DNA from: Clostridia bacterium
GTDB lineage: Bacteria; UBA6262; WVXT01
Direction of reading: 5' to 3'
Assembly (NCBI GenBank): GCA_030671905.1
Contig: DAOVHK010000027.1
Location: forward strand, 1-14,838
Length of the DNA stretch: 14,838 bases
Shown piece after piece: positions 7,819 through 14,092 of this stretch. How positions within the stretch are numbered: the stretch's first letter is position 1; each line of letters opens with the position of its first letter. The notes beneath the pieces were generated by a model. It had not been told where the DNA came from. It saw only the letters and a list, made by a program, of their open reading frames with translations, and did not search any database. A program made the position numbers and the translations under genes.

Positions 7819-8538
7819 CTATTTTGAAAAATAGAGATTATCAATATAGATTGCCCCATCCCTGTCTGTGACTATTCTGTCTTCAAATACTACCACGAAT
7901 TCAGTCATCTTGCTAAAGTCAGTAATTCCCGCAAAGTTCCTAAGAGGAACAACTACCTTCTGCCAATCTGAAGTAACTCCCTTTACATAATACTTACCCA
8001 CTTCTTTCTTCGTATTTTTCAGTTCAATCTTAAACTGAGTAGTAAAGCTATCCTTTTCATCGCCTTTCACATAGAAGACGAAATTTTTGTAGGGAGTAAC
8101 ATCGATATGTTGCAGTTTAGTCCAATAACCATTAAAGGCAGGGCTAGGAGAATCGACATCGTAGGCTACCTTCATAGAGTATCCTTTCTCTCCGCACTTG
8201 ACCTCAGAAGTGAAATACTCCCTGCAGGTCTGTGTCTCATCCGCAGGGTCGCGGTCCCATGCCCCTAAATCGCCTCCCACATTATTGGGCTTTGCTCCAT
8301 CATCAAAGTCGTCAATCATCAGGATGTCTCCAGGTTTTTCCACTGACACTTTCTCTTTTTTTACTACCTTCTCTTCCTTTACTACCTTTGCTTCCTTTAC
8401 TACCTTTGCTTCCTTTACTACCTTTGCTTCCTTAACTGTCTTCTCCTCTTTTACTCGGTACTCCTCTAATGGAACGCAGCCAAACAGAATTAAGACTCCC
8501 AGCACCACCAAAGAAGAAAAGATAACATTCTTACTCAT
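7819..8538 (-). CDS. Lipoprotein with Lys/Glu repeat linker and one CBM11/CIA30-like domain
   Basis: A 239-residue protein. ATG 8538 has AGGAGG 8 nt upstream. The signal peptide ends in the lipobox LFGC, giving lipidated Cys21; the following Val-Pro does not suggest inner-membrane retention, so outer-membrane anchoring is likely. Residues about 29-64 are imperfect KVVKEA repeats, probably an extended or helical spacer. The remainder (72-238) is a single binding domain very close to that of the OmpA-fusion neighbour: DDFDDGAKPNNVGGDLGAW, FYVKGDEKDSF, SDWQKVVVPLRNF, AIYIDNLYF, with the same Cys pair (C105, C115). The two genes look like a fairly recent duplication given different anchors. Likely a surface or periplasmic-face glycan-binding lipoprotein. 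Confidence 0.92.
   Translation of the reverse strand: MSKNVIFSSLVVLGVLILFGCVPLEEYRVKEEKTVKEAKVVKEAKVVKEAKVVKEEKVVKKEKVSVEKPGDILMIDDFDDGAKPNNVGGDLGAWDRDPADETQTCREYFTSEVKCGEKGYSMKVAYDVDSPSPAFNGYWTKLQHIDVTPYKNFVFYVKGDEKDSFTTQFKIELKNTKKEVGKYYVKGVTSDWQKVVVPLRNFAGITDFSKMTEFVVVFEDRIVTDRDGAIYIDNLYFSK
8363..8452 (-). repeat. 18-bp imperfect tandem repeat (about 5 units) encoding KVVKEA linker
   Basis: Units of 18 bp start at 8363, 8381, 8399, 8417 and 8435. The central three are identical or differ at one base (ACTACCTTTGCTTCCTTT on the plus strand); the outer two are diverged. They encode the six-residue Lys/Val/Glu unit of the lipoprotein spacer. Confidence 0.9.
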
Positions 8539-8579
8539 TTACAATTCCTCCTTTTTCTTTTATTTTTACATTCCAATAT

Positions 8580-8633
8580 TGTAGCAGCAAAGCGTAAGCT
8601 TTGCCTAAGCAGAGCTACCGCTCTGCAGCTACA
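8580..8633. repeat. Complete 54-bp two-hairpin palindromic element
   Basis: Ends TGTAGC / GCTACA enclose GCAAAGC-GTAA-GCTTTGC and GCAGAGC-TACC-GCTCTGC. It ends 2 bp from the stop codon of the PorV-like gene and fills most of the gap before the lipoprotein gene. Confidence 0.92.
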
Positions 8634-8635
8634 TA

Positions 8636-9625
8636 CTAAAATCTTACGGTAAGTGAAATCCTATGAGAACCGTAGGTCTCTACTATCTCCAGAGGAAAGA
8701 TAAAAGCATAATCGAGCTGGATACCAAAATATCTTGCCAGAGCCTTATTAAAGCTGAAACCAAAAGTAATTTCCCTGATATTCCCGCCCATCCTGAGTCC
8801 TAACATCTTCTCAACGAACCAGCCCTCTAATCCTAAATGTACGTTTAGCTTATCTTCCAGGCTCCCCCAATCCTGAAAACGATAGGCGAAATCGAGTGTC
8901 GGTGTCACATCCCGCACTATAATTCTCCTCAGTATCTTAAATCCCTTCAGTCTATAAGCAAATCCAACCCTTGCTTCTAGAGGAACCCTATCTCTACTCT
9001 TTAAACCAACATCGGGCGTGGTGATGTTCTTTACACACGCACCTATAGACAATCCGGAAAACTTTGGCAGGTTTGGCTTGACCAAAACCCCGATATCGAA
9101 TGTAAAGTTGGCTTTGGAACGCCCGCCAGCAAATACAGGGTCTCCCCTCGAATACTCATCCAGTGTATAACCATGACTCAAACACTTCAGGTTTACACCC
9201 GTAAATACTTCCGGAATTAATCTGGGAACAAAATCATTAATCTTGCTTGCATAGGTGAGAGTATAGGTCTCCTCTTTATAAAGATCAGTAGAAATGAATC
9301 CCGCCCTGCTAATTCCAAACGCACCAACTCTATGTACGGGAAGCACATAAGAGAAGTAGTTCAGCCCTAAATCTACTCCATCAAGACCAGTATATAGTCT
9401 GGAATACATAAAGTTCGCTTCAGGATATTTCATCTGGGCAAGTCCAGCAGGGTTCCAGAGTGGACTTGAAGCATCGTCAGCCAATCCGCAGAACGCCCCA
9501 CCCATTCCAGCCGAGCGAGTCCCCCAGCCACTATCCTTAAAGGCAGAATACACCTTGTGTGGTGTGTTAGGCGCCACGTTTAACCCTACGAAGATTAAGA
9601 TGAAGAACAAAAATTTCTTAAACAT
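8636..9625 (-). CDS. PorV/PorQ-like outer-membrane beta-barrel protein (second of two)
   Basis: A 329-residue protein. The signal peptide (about 1-27) is followed by GWGTRSAGMGGAFCGLADD and PLWNPAGLAQM (about 33-65), the diagnostic start of PorV/PorQ-type barrels. A run of amphipathic strands then leads to the C-terminal HRISLTVRF. The second paralogue, at 3823-4707, is clearly diverged, so the two may handle different cargo or partners. ATG 9625 lies 2 nt after the stop of the PilZ gene, and its ribosome site (AAGGATGGA) lies inside that gene, so translation is probably coupled to it. Function is inferred from family only: assistance in surface attachment of secreted proteins, or small-molecule transport as in FadL. 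Confidence 0.9.
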   Translation of the reverse strand: MFKKFLFFILIFVGLNVAPNTPHKVYSAFKDSGWGTRSAGMGGAFCGLADDASSPLWNPAGLAQMKYPEANFMYSRLYTGLDGVDLGLNYFSYVLPVHRVGAFGISRAGFISTDLYKEETYTLTYASKINDFVPRLIPEVFTGVNLKCLSHGYTLDEYSRGDPVFAGGRSKANFTFDIGVLVKPNLPKFSGLSIGACVKNITTPDVGLKSRDRVPLEARVGFAYRLKGFKILRRIIVRDVTPTLDFAYRFQDWGSLEDKLNVHLGLEGWFVEKMLGLRMGGNIREITFGFSFNKALARYFGIQLDYAFIFPLEIVETYGSHRISLTVRF

Positions 9626-9627
9626 CT

Positions 9628-10107
9628 TTATCCATCCTTGGGAATCTGTTCATATTCCTTATTAATTCCCTTATGCAATAGGTAAGCCTGAATATGGCCT
9701 GTTTTCTCAAATATCTCCCAGTAGAAATCAGTCTCCCGGGAAATCAGCCTGGGAATTTTGCTGTATTCGTTCTCAACAAAAGATAATCCCACATCATACT
9801 GGTTGGGCAGTTCGGTTTTGCCCTTACCTCGACGACTCTTTTCCTTAGTCCAGACCGTCCAGGCAATCGACTCTATCGGTTTTGAAGTGGGTCTTACACT
9901 TATTCCCAATTTCAAAAACTGAGGCAACCGATATTCTCCAGGCCAGTTCAACAGAATCCCGTTACTGCTGATATTCTTAATAGTGGCACAGACCAATTCT
10001 CTCCCGGTACGCTTTCTTCCCGGACTAACCGGTTTACACTGTACGGGAATTTTAACCACAAAGCGGTTAAATTTTCTCCTTTCACTAGATGTTCTCTCTT
10101 TCCCCAT
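9628..10107 (-). CDS. PilZ-domain protein, probable c-di-GMP receptor
   Basis: A 159-residue cytoplasmic protein with no signal sequence. The PilZ signature is present: RKFNR (residues 11-15, RxxxR) and NISSNG (45-50, [D/N]xSxxG), followed by strands such as ILLNWPG and YDVGLSFV. These motifs bind cyclic di-GMP in characterised family members. Start: ATG 10107 has AAGGAGGT 7 nt upstream; the frame extends to a GTG at 10140 but that overlaps a palindrome and has no ribosome site. The C-terminal 50 residues (IPRLISRETDFYWEIF...) are not recognised. It is the only gene here without an export signal and is coupled to the following PorV-like gene, suggesting that the locus or its products respond to c-di-GMP. 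Confidence 0.88.
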   Translation of the reverse strand: MGKERTSSERRKFNRFVVKIPVQCKPVSPGRKRTGRELVCATIKNISSNGILLNWPGEYRLPQFLKLGISVRPTSKPIESIAWTVWTKEKSRRGKGKTELPNQYDVGLSFVENEYSKIPRLISRETDFYWEIFEKTGHIQAYLLHKGINKEYEQIPKDG

Positions 10108-10114
10108 CAGACTT

Positions 10115-10122
10115 ACCTCCTT
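10115..10122 (-). promoter_or_regulatory. Shine-Dalgarno deciding the PilZ gene start
   Basis: AAGGAGGT on the minus strand, 7 nt before the ATG at 10107. This strong match supports the shorter PilZ reading frame over the upstream GTG. Confidence 0.8.
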
Positions 10123-10137
10123 CAAAACCGTGATATG

Positions 10138-10154
10138 CACAAATTGAATTTGTG
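10138..10154. repeat. AT-rich palindrome upstream of the PilZ gene
   Basis: CACAAATTGAATTTGTG is a perfect inverted repeat with 8-bp arms around one central base. It lies about 30 bp before the PilZ ATG. It could be an RNA hairpin, an operator for a dimeric regulator, or one arm of a second palindromic element. I cannot distinguish these. Confidence 0.6.
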
Positions 10155-10177
10155 TCTACAAATATAATTTCTGGTCG

Positions 10178-10195
10178 GGCACCATTTATGGTGCC
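10178..10195. repeat. GC-rich hairpin downstream of the ZU5/FlgD-Ig protein gene
   Basis: GGCACCATTTATGGTGCC forms a perfect 8-bp stem with a two-base turn (or 7 bp with a four-base loop). It lies just after the stop at 10205 (minus-strand sense). No T-run follows on the transcript, so it is not a classical terminator. Together with 10138-10154 it occupies the 97-bp gap. An outer inverted pair, GATCGGTT (10196-10203) and AACCGATC (10232-10239), spans the stop codon. Confidence 0.7.
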
Positions 10196-10204
10196 GATCG
10201 GTTG

Positions 10205-11944
10205 TTATTTTGCTACTGCTATAGTGCCGTTAACCGATCTTTTCTTTCCATTGACATTCGCTTTGAACTGATAGATATATACTCCACTTTCCACTATGTT
10301 TCCATCTTCATCTTTGCCATCCCATTCGTAAGGTTCTCCATCAATTGTTCTTATCTTCTCACCAGTGATATCATAAATCCTGATAGTTGTAGTCTGACCA
10401 CTTAGACCACTGAAATAGGCAACATCATTTTTCCCATCAACATAGGCAGGAGTAATAATTCTCTCCTTGGGTCTATATTCGGAAATTCCCATTGGGCGAG
10501 CCTTAAACAGACCATAATAGCTGAAGTGGCTTATCTTTACAGTAACAATGTTTCTATCGCTATCAATTTTCCCGCCCACTGGCCTCCAGGTAATTCCATC
10601 CCACCAATAGCAAGCCAGTTGGCTCTCGCTAAACTCTGTCTCCTTTCCTTCCCAATCTTCAGGCTTGCCATTGTTATCCAGGTCGAAATAGAGTAGATTC
10701 ATCGTTACTACTTTCTTAAATTTCATTCCTTCTTCCGTAAAATTATAGATTGCTACAGGTTTCCAATCCTCTGCTTGAGAATAGCCTGGTATTCCGTTTA
10801 AGTCCGTAATCTGTTTTATAGTTATTTTAGTGTCTTTACTTAGCGCTCCTTCCGGAATGTCAACCATAACTTCACCATCATCAGAATTCCCATCAGGAAG
10901 GATTACTTTTCCACCCTTATAACCAACAGTCTCGATAATACTTTGAGTGACTTCAATTATTTGCGGATAAGATTCATCCTTCCAGTAACCAATGTAACCT
11001 TCTCCATCGCTCGCCTCCAACCAGTAGTATATCTGGCAAGGTTGAGAGACTATCTGAGAAGGCATAATATAGGTTGCTGTCTTCTCCACAGGACTCCCCT
11101 GCAAAGCCATTGGAGCACTTTGCCAATTGCCACTCTTGCCTATTCTGTAGTGAATAGTAGCACTCTCTACCGACTTATCATCGGTAATTTTAGCATTAAA
11201 TACTATCTTGTTCCCAATAATCCCGATTCCCTCTATCGGCTTGTGAGAAATAACTGGCTTATCTTCAGGGGCAAGGTGGTAAAGATCGAACGAAATTATT
11301 GTTGAATATTCTCCTGCTCCAGCGCTTCCAAAAAGTCCTCCCAGGTAAACATAAATTGGCGAACTCGCAGGTCTAAGGTCAGGAGGATCGTTCGGATAGG
11401 GAGACAGATTGGTGTAGCTCGGTCCACCATAACAGATATTTACATAGCCATCACTAAAGGCACTAACCCAGCTTTCATCATATTGAGTTGTATTGGGGTC
11501 ATCCCAGTCACCTCTATCTTTAAACCAGGCCCAGTCGGTAATAGTGCTGAAAACCACACCTCCTATCTGGACATCATTGTAAACTCGCCACAATAAAGGA
11601 GCTCTCTGCTTACCATCGCCAGTAACCAAACCTCCCCGCTGGTAACCTCCGCCACTCCAATTGGTGTTGTCAGTGTAGATATTAATAAACCAGAGAGATT
11701 GATCGGATTCATAATCTATTTCTATATATTGATCTGGTGTGTCAAGATTCGTATCAGGATCGAGCTGACCAAAATCTATCGAGGGAGCATCACTATCGTC
11801 ACTTACATTTTTTGCTTGCACTGACAGAGTAGTCTGGCCATAGGACACCGTCGAGCTTCCTGCTATTATCAGAATAGCAGCTACCAATAGGAAGCTTAAA
11901 AGCGATCTTTTAGCCAACATGTTCTGGAAAATTGTTTCCAACAT
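10205..11944 (-). CDS. Large secreted multidomain protein: shared N-terminal domain, Ig-like, ZU5-like and FlgD-Ig-like domains
   Basis: A 579-residue protein. A signal peptide (about 1-36, ending SYG) precedes an unrecognised domain (39-223) clearly homologous to the 234-residue protein at 14093-14797: LSVQAK, DFGQL, YTDN, DESW, DGYVNICYGGP, GGLFGSA, YSTIISFDLYH. Next is an Ig-like region (about 226-335), then a ZU5-like segment (about 341-480; GGKVILPDG, VDIPEGALSKDTKI) containing a calcium-loop-like DLDNNGKPEDWE at 421-432. The end is a FlgD-Ig-like domain (496-579; IRIYDITGEKIRTID, WDGKDEDGNIVESGVYIYQF), which may act as a surface-attachment or sorting tail. Start ATG 11944 is used; ATG 11920 (MLAKRSLL) is also possible, and neither has a good ribosome site. 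Starts 29 nt after the double-CBM gene. Confidence 0.9.
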   Translation of the reverse strand: MLETIFQNMLAKRSLLSFLLVAAILIIAGSSTVSYGQTTLSVQAKNVSDDSDAPSIDFGQLDPDTNLDTPDQYIEIDYESDQSLWFINIYTDNTNWSGGGYQRGGLVTGDGKQRAPLLWRVYNDVQIGGVVFSTITDWAWFKDRGDWDDPNTTQYDESWVSAFSDGYVNICYGGPSYTNLSPYPNDPPDLRPASSPIYVYLGGLFGSAGAGEYSTIISFDLYHLAPEDKPVISHKPIEGIGIIGNKIVFNAKITDDKSVESATIHYRIGKSGNWQSAPMALQGSPVEKTATYIMPSQIVSQPCQIYYWLEASDGEGYIGYWKDESYPQIIEVTQSIIETVGYKGGKVILPDGNSDDGEVMVDIPEGALSKDTKITIKQITDLNGIPGYSQAEDWKPVAIYNFTEEGMKFKKVVTMNLLYFDLDNNGKPEDWEGKETEFSESQLACYWWDGITWRPVGGKIDSDRNIVTVKISHFSYYGLFKARPMGISEYRPKERIITPAYVDGKNDVAYFSGLSGQTTTIRIYDITGEKIRTIDGEPYEWDGKDEDGNIVESGVYIYQFKANVNGKKRSVNGTIAVAK

Positions 11945-11973
11945 TTTAGGTCTCTACCTCAAAATAGATTTTC

Positions 11974-13152
11974 TCATTTCTCAACCTGAAACTGTAAATT
12001 GTCTATATAAAGAACTCCAGTCTTGCTGCCTTCATCACCGTTTATTCTCCAGTCCTCATAAACGAAAGTTATCTTTCTTATGCTATTCTTATTCAATCCA
12101 GCGAATGCGCTCAAAGGAATGGGGTACCGTTGCCAGCTGGTAGTTATCTTTCTCAGTATCACATAACAAGTTTTAGAGTTATCTACAATTTCTACTTTTA
12201 ATATTTTGGGGTTTTCAGTTGCAGACTTAGCCTTTATCCAGACAATAACATAGTTATAGTCGCTGAAATCGTGAGGAATTTCAGTCCAGCCATCTGCTCC
12301 ACCACCGAATATCATAAACTGGCCTCCCCATGAATCAGAAGTGACATTGTAAGTAGACTCCAGAGCACTTGGTAAGGAAACGTACTCATTAGTAGTAAAT
12401 GAATGGGTAAAATTTGCAGTAGGCATATCACCTATATTGCCACCAAGAGCACAGGTCCCTAACTTATCTCCGAAATAGTCTATTCTAACCTCATTTACTG
12501 AAGAACTACCGAATGATATTGTGTCTATATAAATAGTCCCTTGGAGCGGACTTCCATTAGTAACGCTCTGAGAATTCTCAAAAACAAAGACCAGTTCTTT
12601 CATATCATTCCAACTGTCAAGATTAACAAAGTTATGGAAAGGAATGGTTACCTTCTGCCAACTGGTGGTTACTCCGCCATCCAAATAATCGGTAACATAG
12701 ACTGCTGCACGGTTACGATTAGGGTTAGTGCTATTGTTCTTAAGTTCTATTTTAAAGAACTCTCCTCCCGTTGTGCCCTTAACCCAGAAAGAGATGGAAG
12801 TATAACCACTTAAGTTTTCTTCTTCCAACAGGCTCCAGTAACCAGCATAACTTGCTGAAGCAGAAACATTATAATCGAGTTTCAAACAGAATAGACCTTC
12901 CTGGGGAGAAGTCGCATCCCGAGAATCAACACAGCTTGCTCCCCCATCAGAAAATGAGCCAGTCTCATGCCCCCAGTTGTTGAGCTTTCCGCCATCGTTG
13001 AAATCGTCCAGAACCGGTCCCAAGACAATCGGTTCCTCTATAACACTATTTACACTCACTTCAGCTGTGCGGTCAACTCCGGCAAAGACGATTCCACATA
13101 ACGAAAGGAGTAAACTCAAGATAATAGCTGTGTTCAAAATTTTCTTAATCAT
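11974..13152 (-). CDS. Secreted protein with two CBM11/CIA30-like domains
   Basis: A 392-residue protein. A signal peptide (about 1-24, ending VFA) precedes two galactose-binding-fold domains: about 46-214 (LDDFNDGGKLNNWG, FWVKGTTGGEFFKIEL, TSWQKVTIPFHNF, IYIDTISF) and about 221-390 (IDYFGDKLGTCALGGNIGD, WIKAKSATENPKILKVEI, TSWQRYPIPLSAF, LYIDNLQF). No membrane anchor, barrel or C-terminal sorting tail follows, so it may be soluble or bound through a partner. The mature N-terminus (VDRTAEVSVNSV) is a short alternating hydrophobic strand similar to that of the 234-residue protein. Its ATG overlaps the end of the PapD-like gene by 8 nt, with GGAAG 5-7 nt upstream, so the two are probably translationally coupled. 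Confidence 0.9.
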   Translation of the reverse strand: MIKKILNTAIILSLLLSLCGIVFAGVDRTAEVSVNSVIEEPIVLGPVLDDFNDGGKLNNWGHETGSFSDGGASCVDSRDATSPQEGLFCLKLDYNVSASASYAGYWSLLEEENLSGYTSISFWVKGTTGGEFFKIELKNNSTNPNRNRAAVYVTDYLDGGVTTSWQKVTIPFHNFVNLDSWNDMKELVFVFENSQSVTNGSPLQGTIYIDTISFGSSSVNEVRIDYFGDKLGTCALGGNIGDMPTANFTHSFTTNEYVSLPSALESTYNVTSDSWGGQFMIFGGGADGWTEIPHDFSDYNYVIVWIKAKSATENPKILKVEIVDNSKTCYVILRKITTSWQRYPIPLSAFAGLNKNSIRKITFVYEDWRINGDEGSKTGVLYIDNLQFQVEK

Positions 13153-13963
13153 TCTCTCTTCCTTCTATTGATATTTTACCCTGTCCATTTACGGAAAATA
13201 GAGCCTCATACGAAGAAATTCTATCTTTCAGACCATAAAGCTCACCATAGTTGATAGTAGCTTTCGCCTTATATTCGCCTGGAGGGAGCACTCCTCTTTT
13301 CCAGATTGCTGGAAATGTTCTTTTAGCCTGAGGGAAGACTGGAAAGCCATGGAAAATATCTACCTCCTTTATTCTATTGCCCTCTTTGTCATCTACAGTC
13401 ACTTTCCCCTTAGGTCGAATATGGACATTGCCCATATTCTCCACAGTCACTCCAAAATTGATTCCGTAATTATCTGAGTTTTCGCCAGCATATTTCGCCA
13501 CATCAAACTTTTCAATATTAGCTTCTATAACTTCTGTTCCTTTAATAGTTACATAAATGCTTACTCCAAAGCGCGTTTTTATACTTACTCCACCGCCGGC
13601 AGGAGCAAGAGAACCGAAAAAGACCATTGCCATCATTTCACCCTTAGCTTCTTCTGGCACTTCTATTTTATATTTCACTTTTCTTACCTTTCCCGGAGCA
13701 AGTTCGAATTCACGCGGTTTAACCTTAAGCCAGGAATCAACCTCAACTCCTTCCTCTTTTCTCCCCCAATTCTCCAGGTCCACTTTCACCTTGATAGCCC
13801 TATCCCCATCGTTTAATACGGTAAAAGTCCCTGCTTTCCTCTTTCCTAGGGAAAGGCTAAGCTCGGTCACTGTCGGCTTTACACCAATCCCGGCATAAAC
13901 GAGGAAAGGAGAGAAATTGAGAAAGACCAGTGCCACTAAGAGATAGAAATTTCTCCTTAACAT
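13145..13963 (-). CDS. PapD-like two-domain periplasmic protein (chaperone-like)
   Basis: A 272-residue protein. ATG 13963 is chosen because GGAGG lies 5 nt upstream; the frame extends to an ATG at 14002, but those codons come from a repeat element. A signal peptide (about 1-24, ending VYA) precedes an Ig-like PapD-type N-domain (about 26-145; VKPTVTELSLSLGKRKAGTF, VLNDGDRAIKVKVDLENW, FELAPGKVRKVKYKIEVP, MAMVFFGS) and a second beta domain (about 150-258; VTVENMGNVHIRPKGKVTV, PPGEYKAKATINYG). It resembles fimbrial-chaperone and DUF916-like extracytoplasmic proteins but lacks the C-terminal membrane helix of the latter. Lying between two secreted beta-rich proteins, it may assist their folding or assembly. 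No usher gene is visible in the window. The chaperone role is inference. Confidence 0.85.
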   Translation of the reverse strand: MLRRNFYLLVALVFLNFSPFLVYAGIGVKPTVTELSLSLGKRKAGTFTVLNDGDRAIKVKVDLENWGRKEEGVEVDSWLKVKPREFELAPGKVRKVKYKIEVPEEAKGEMMAMVFFGSLAPAGGGVSIKTRFGVSIYVTIKGTEVIEANIEKFDVAKYAGENSDNYGINFGVTVENMGNVHIRPKGKVTVDDKEGNRIKEVDIFHGFPVFPQAKRTFPAIWKRGVLPPGEYKAKATINYGELYGLKDRISSYEALFSVNGQGKISIEGREND

Positions 13964-13989
13964 TAACTCCTCCGGTATAAACCCAATTC

Positions 13990-14085
13990 TGTAGCAGCAC
14001 AAAGCGTAAGCTTTGCTTTTCTTTTACCTGGGCGGGCACCGAGTCCCGCCCCTACACTGCTGCAGAGCTTCGCTCTTTAGCTACA
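13990..14085. repeat. Composite two-hairpin element with a nested second palindrome
   Basis: The outer ends TGTAGC (13990) and GCTACA (to 14085) and both arms (AAAGC-GTAA-GCTTT; AGAGC-TTC-GCTCT) belong to the common element. Between the arms lies a different hairpin, GGGCGGG-CACCGAGT-CCCGCCC at 14030-14051, flanked by ACCT and CTACA. The right arm is more decayed than in other copies. The composite fills most of the 129-bp gap between the first two genes. Confidence 0.85.
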
Positions 14086-14092
14086 TCCTCTT

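Noticed and set aside
8198..8584. Open plus-strand frame of 128 codons across the lipoprotein gene
   Set aside because: Antisense of the 18-bp repeat, which is free of stops in several frames; the product is Phe/Thr repeats without recognisable domain.
10943..11305. Plus-strand open frame of 120 codons
   Set aside because: Lies wholly inside the well-supported multidomain secreted protein gene; no domain or ribosome site seen.
13557..13898. Plus-strand open frame of 113 codons
   Set aside because: Antisense shadow of the PapD-like gene; composition is that of a reverse-strand reading.
14030..14051. Intrinsic terminator after the first gene
   Set aside because: The GC-rich stem is strong, but in the minus-strand transcript it is followed by an A-rich rather than a U-rich run.
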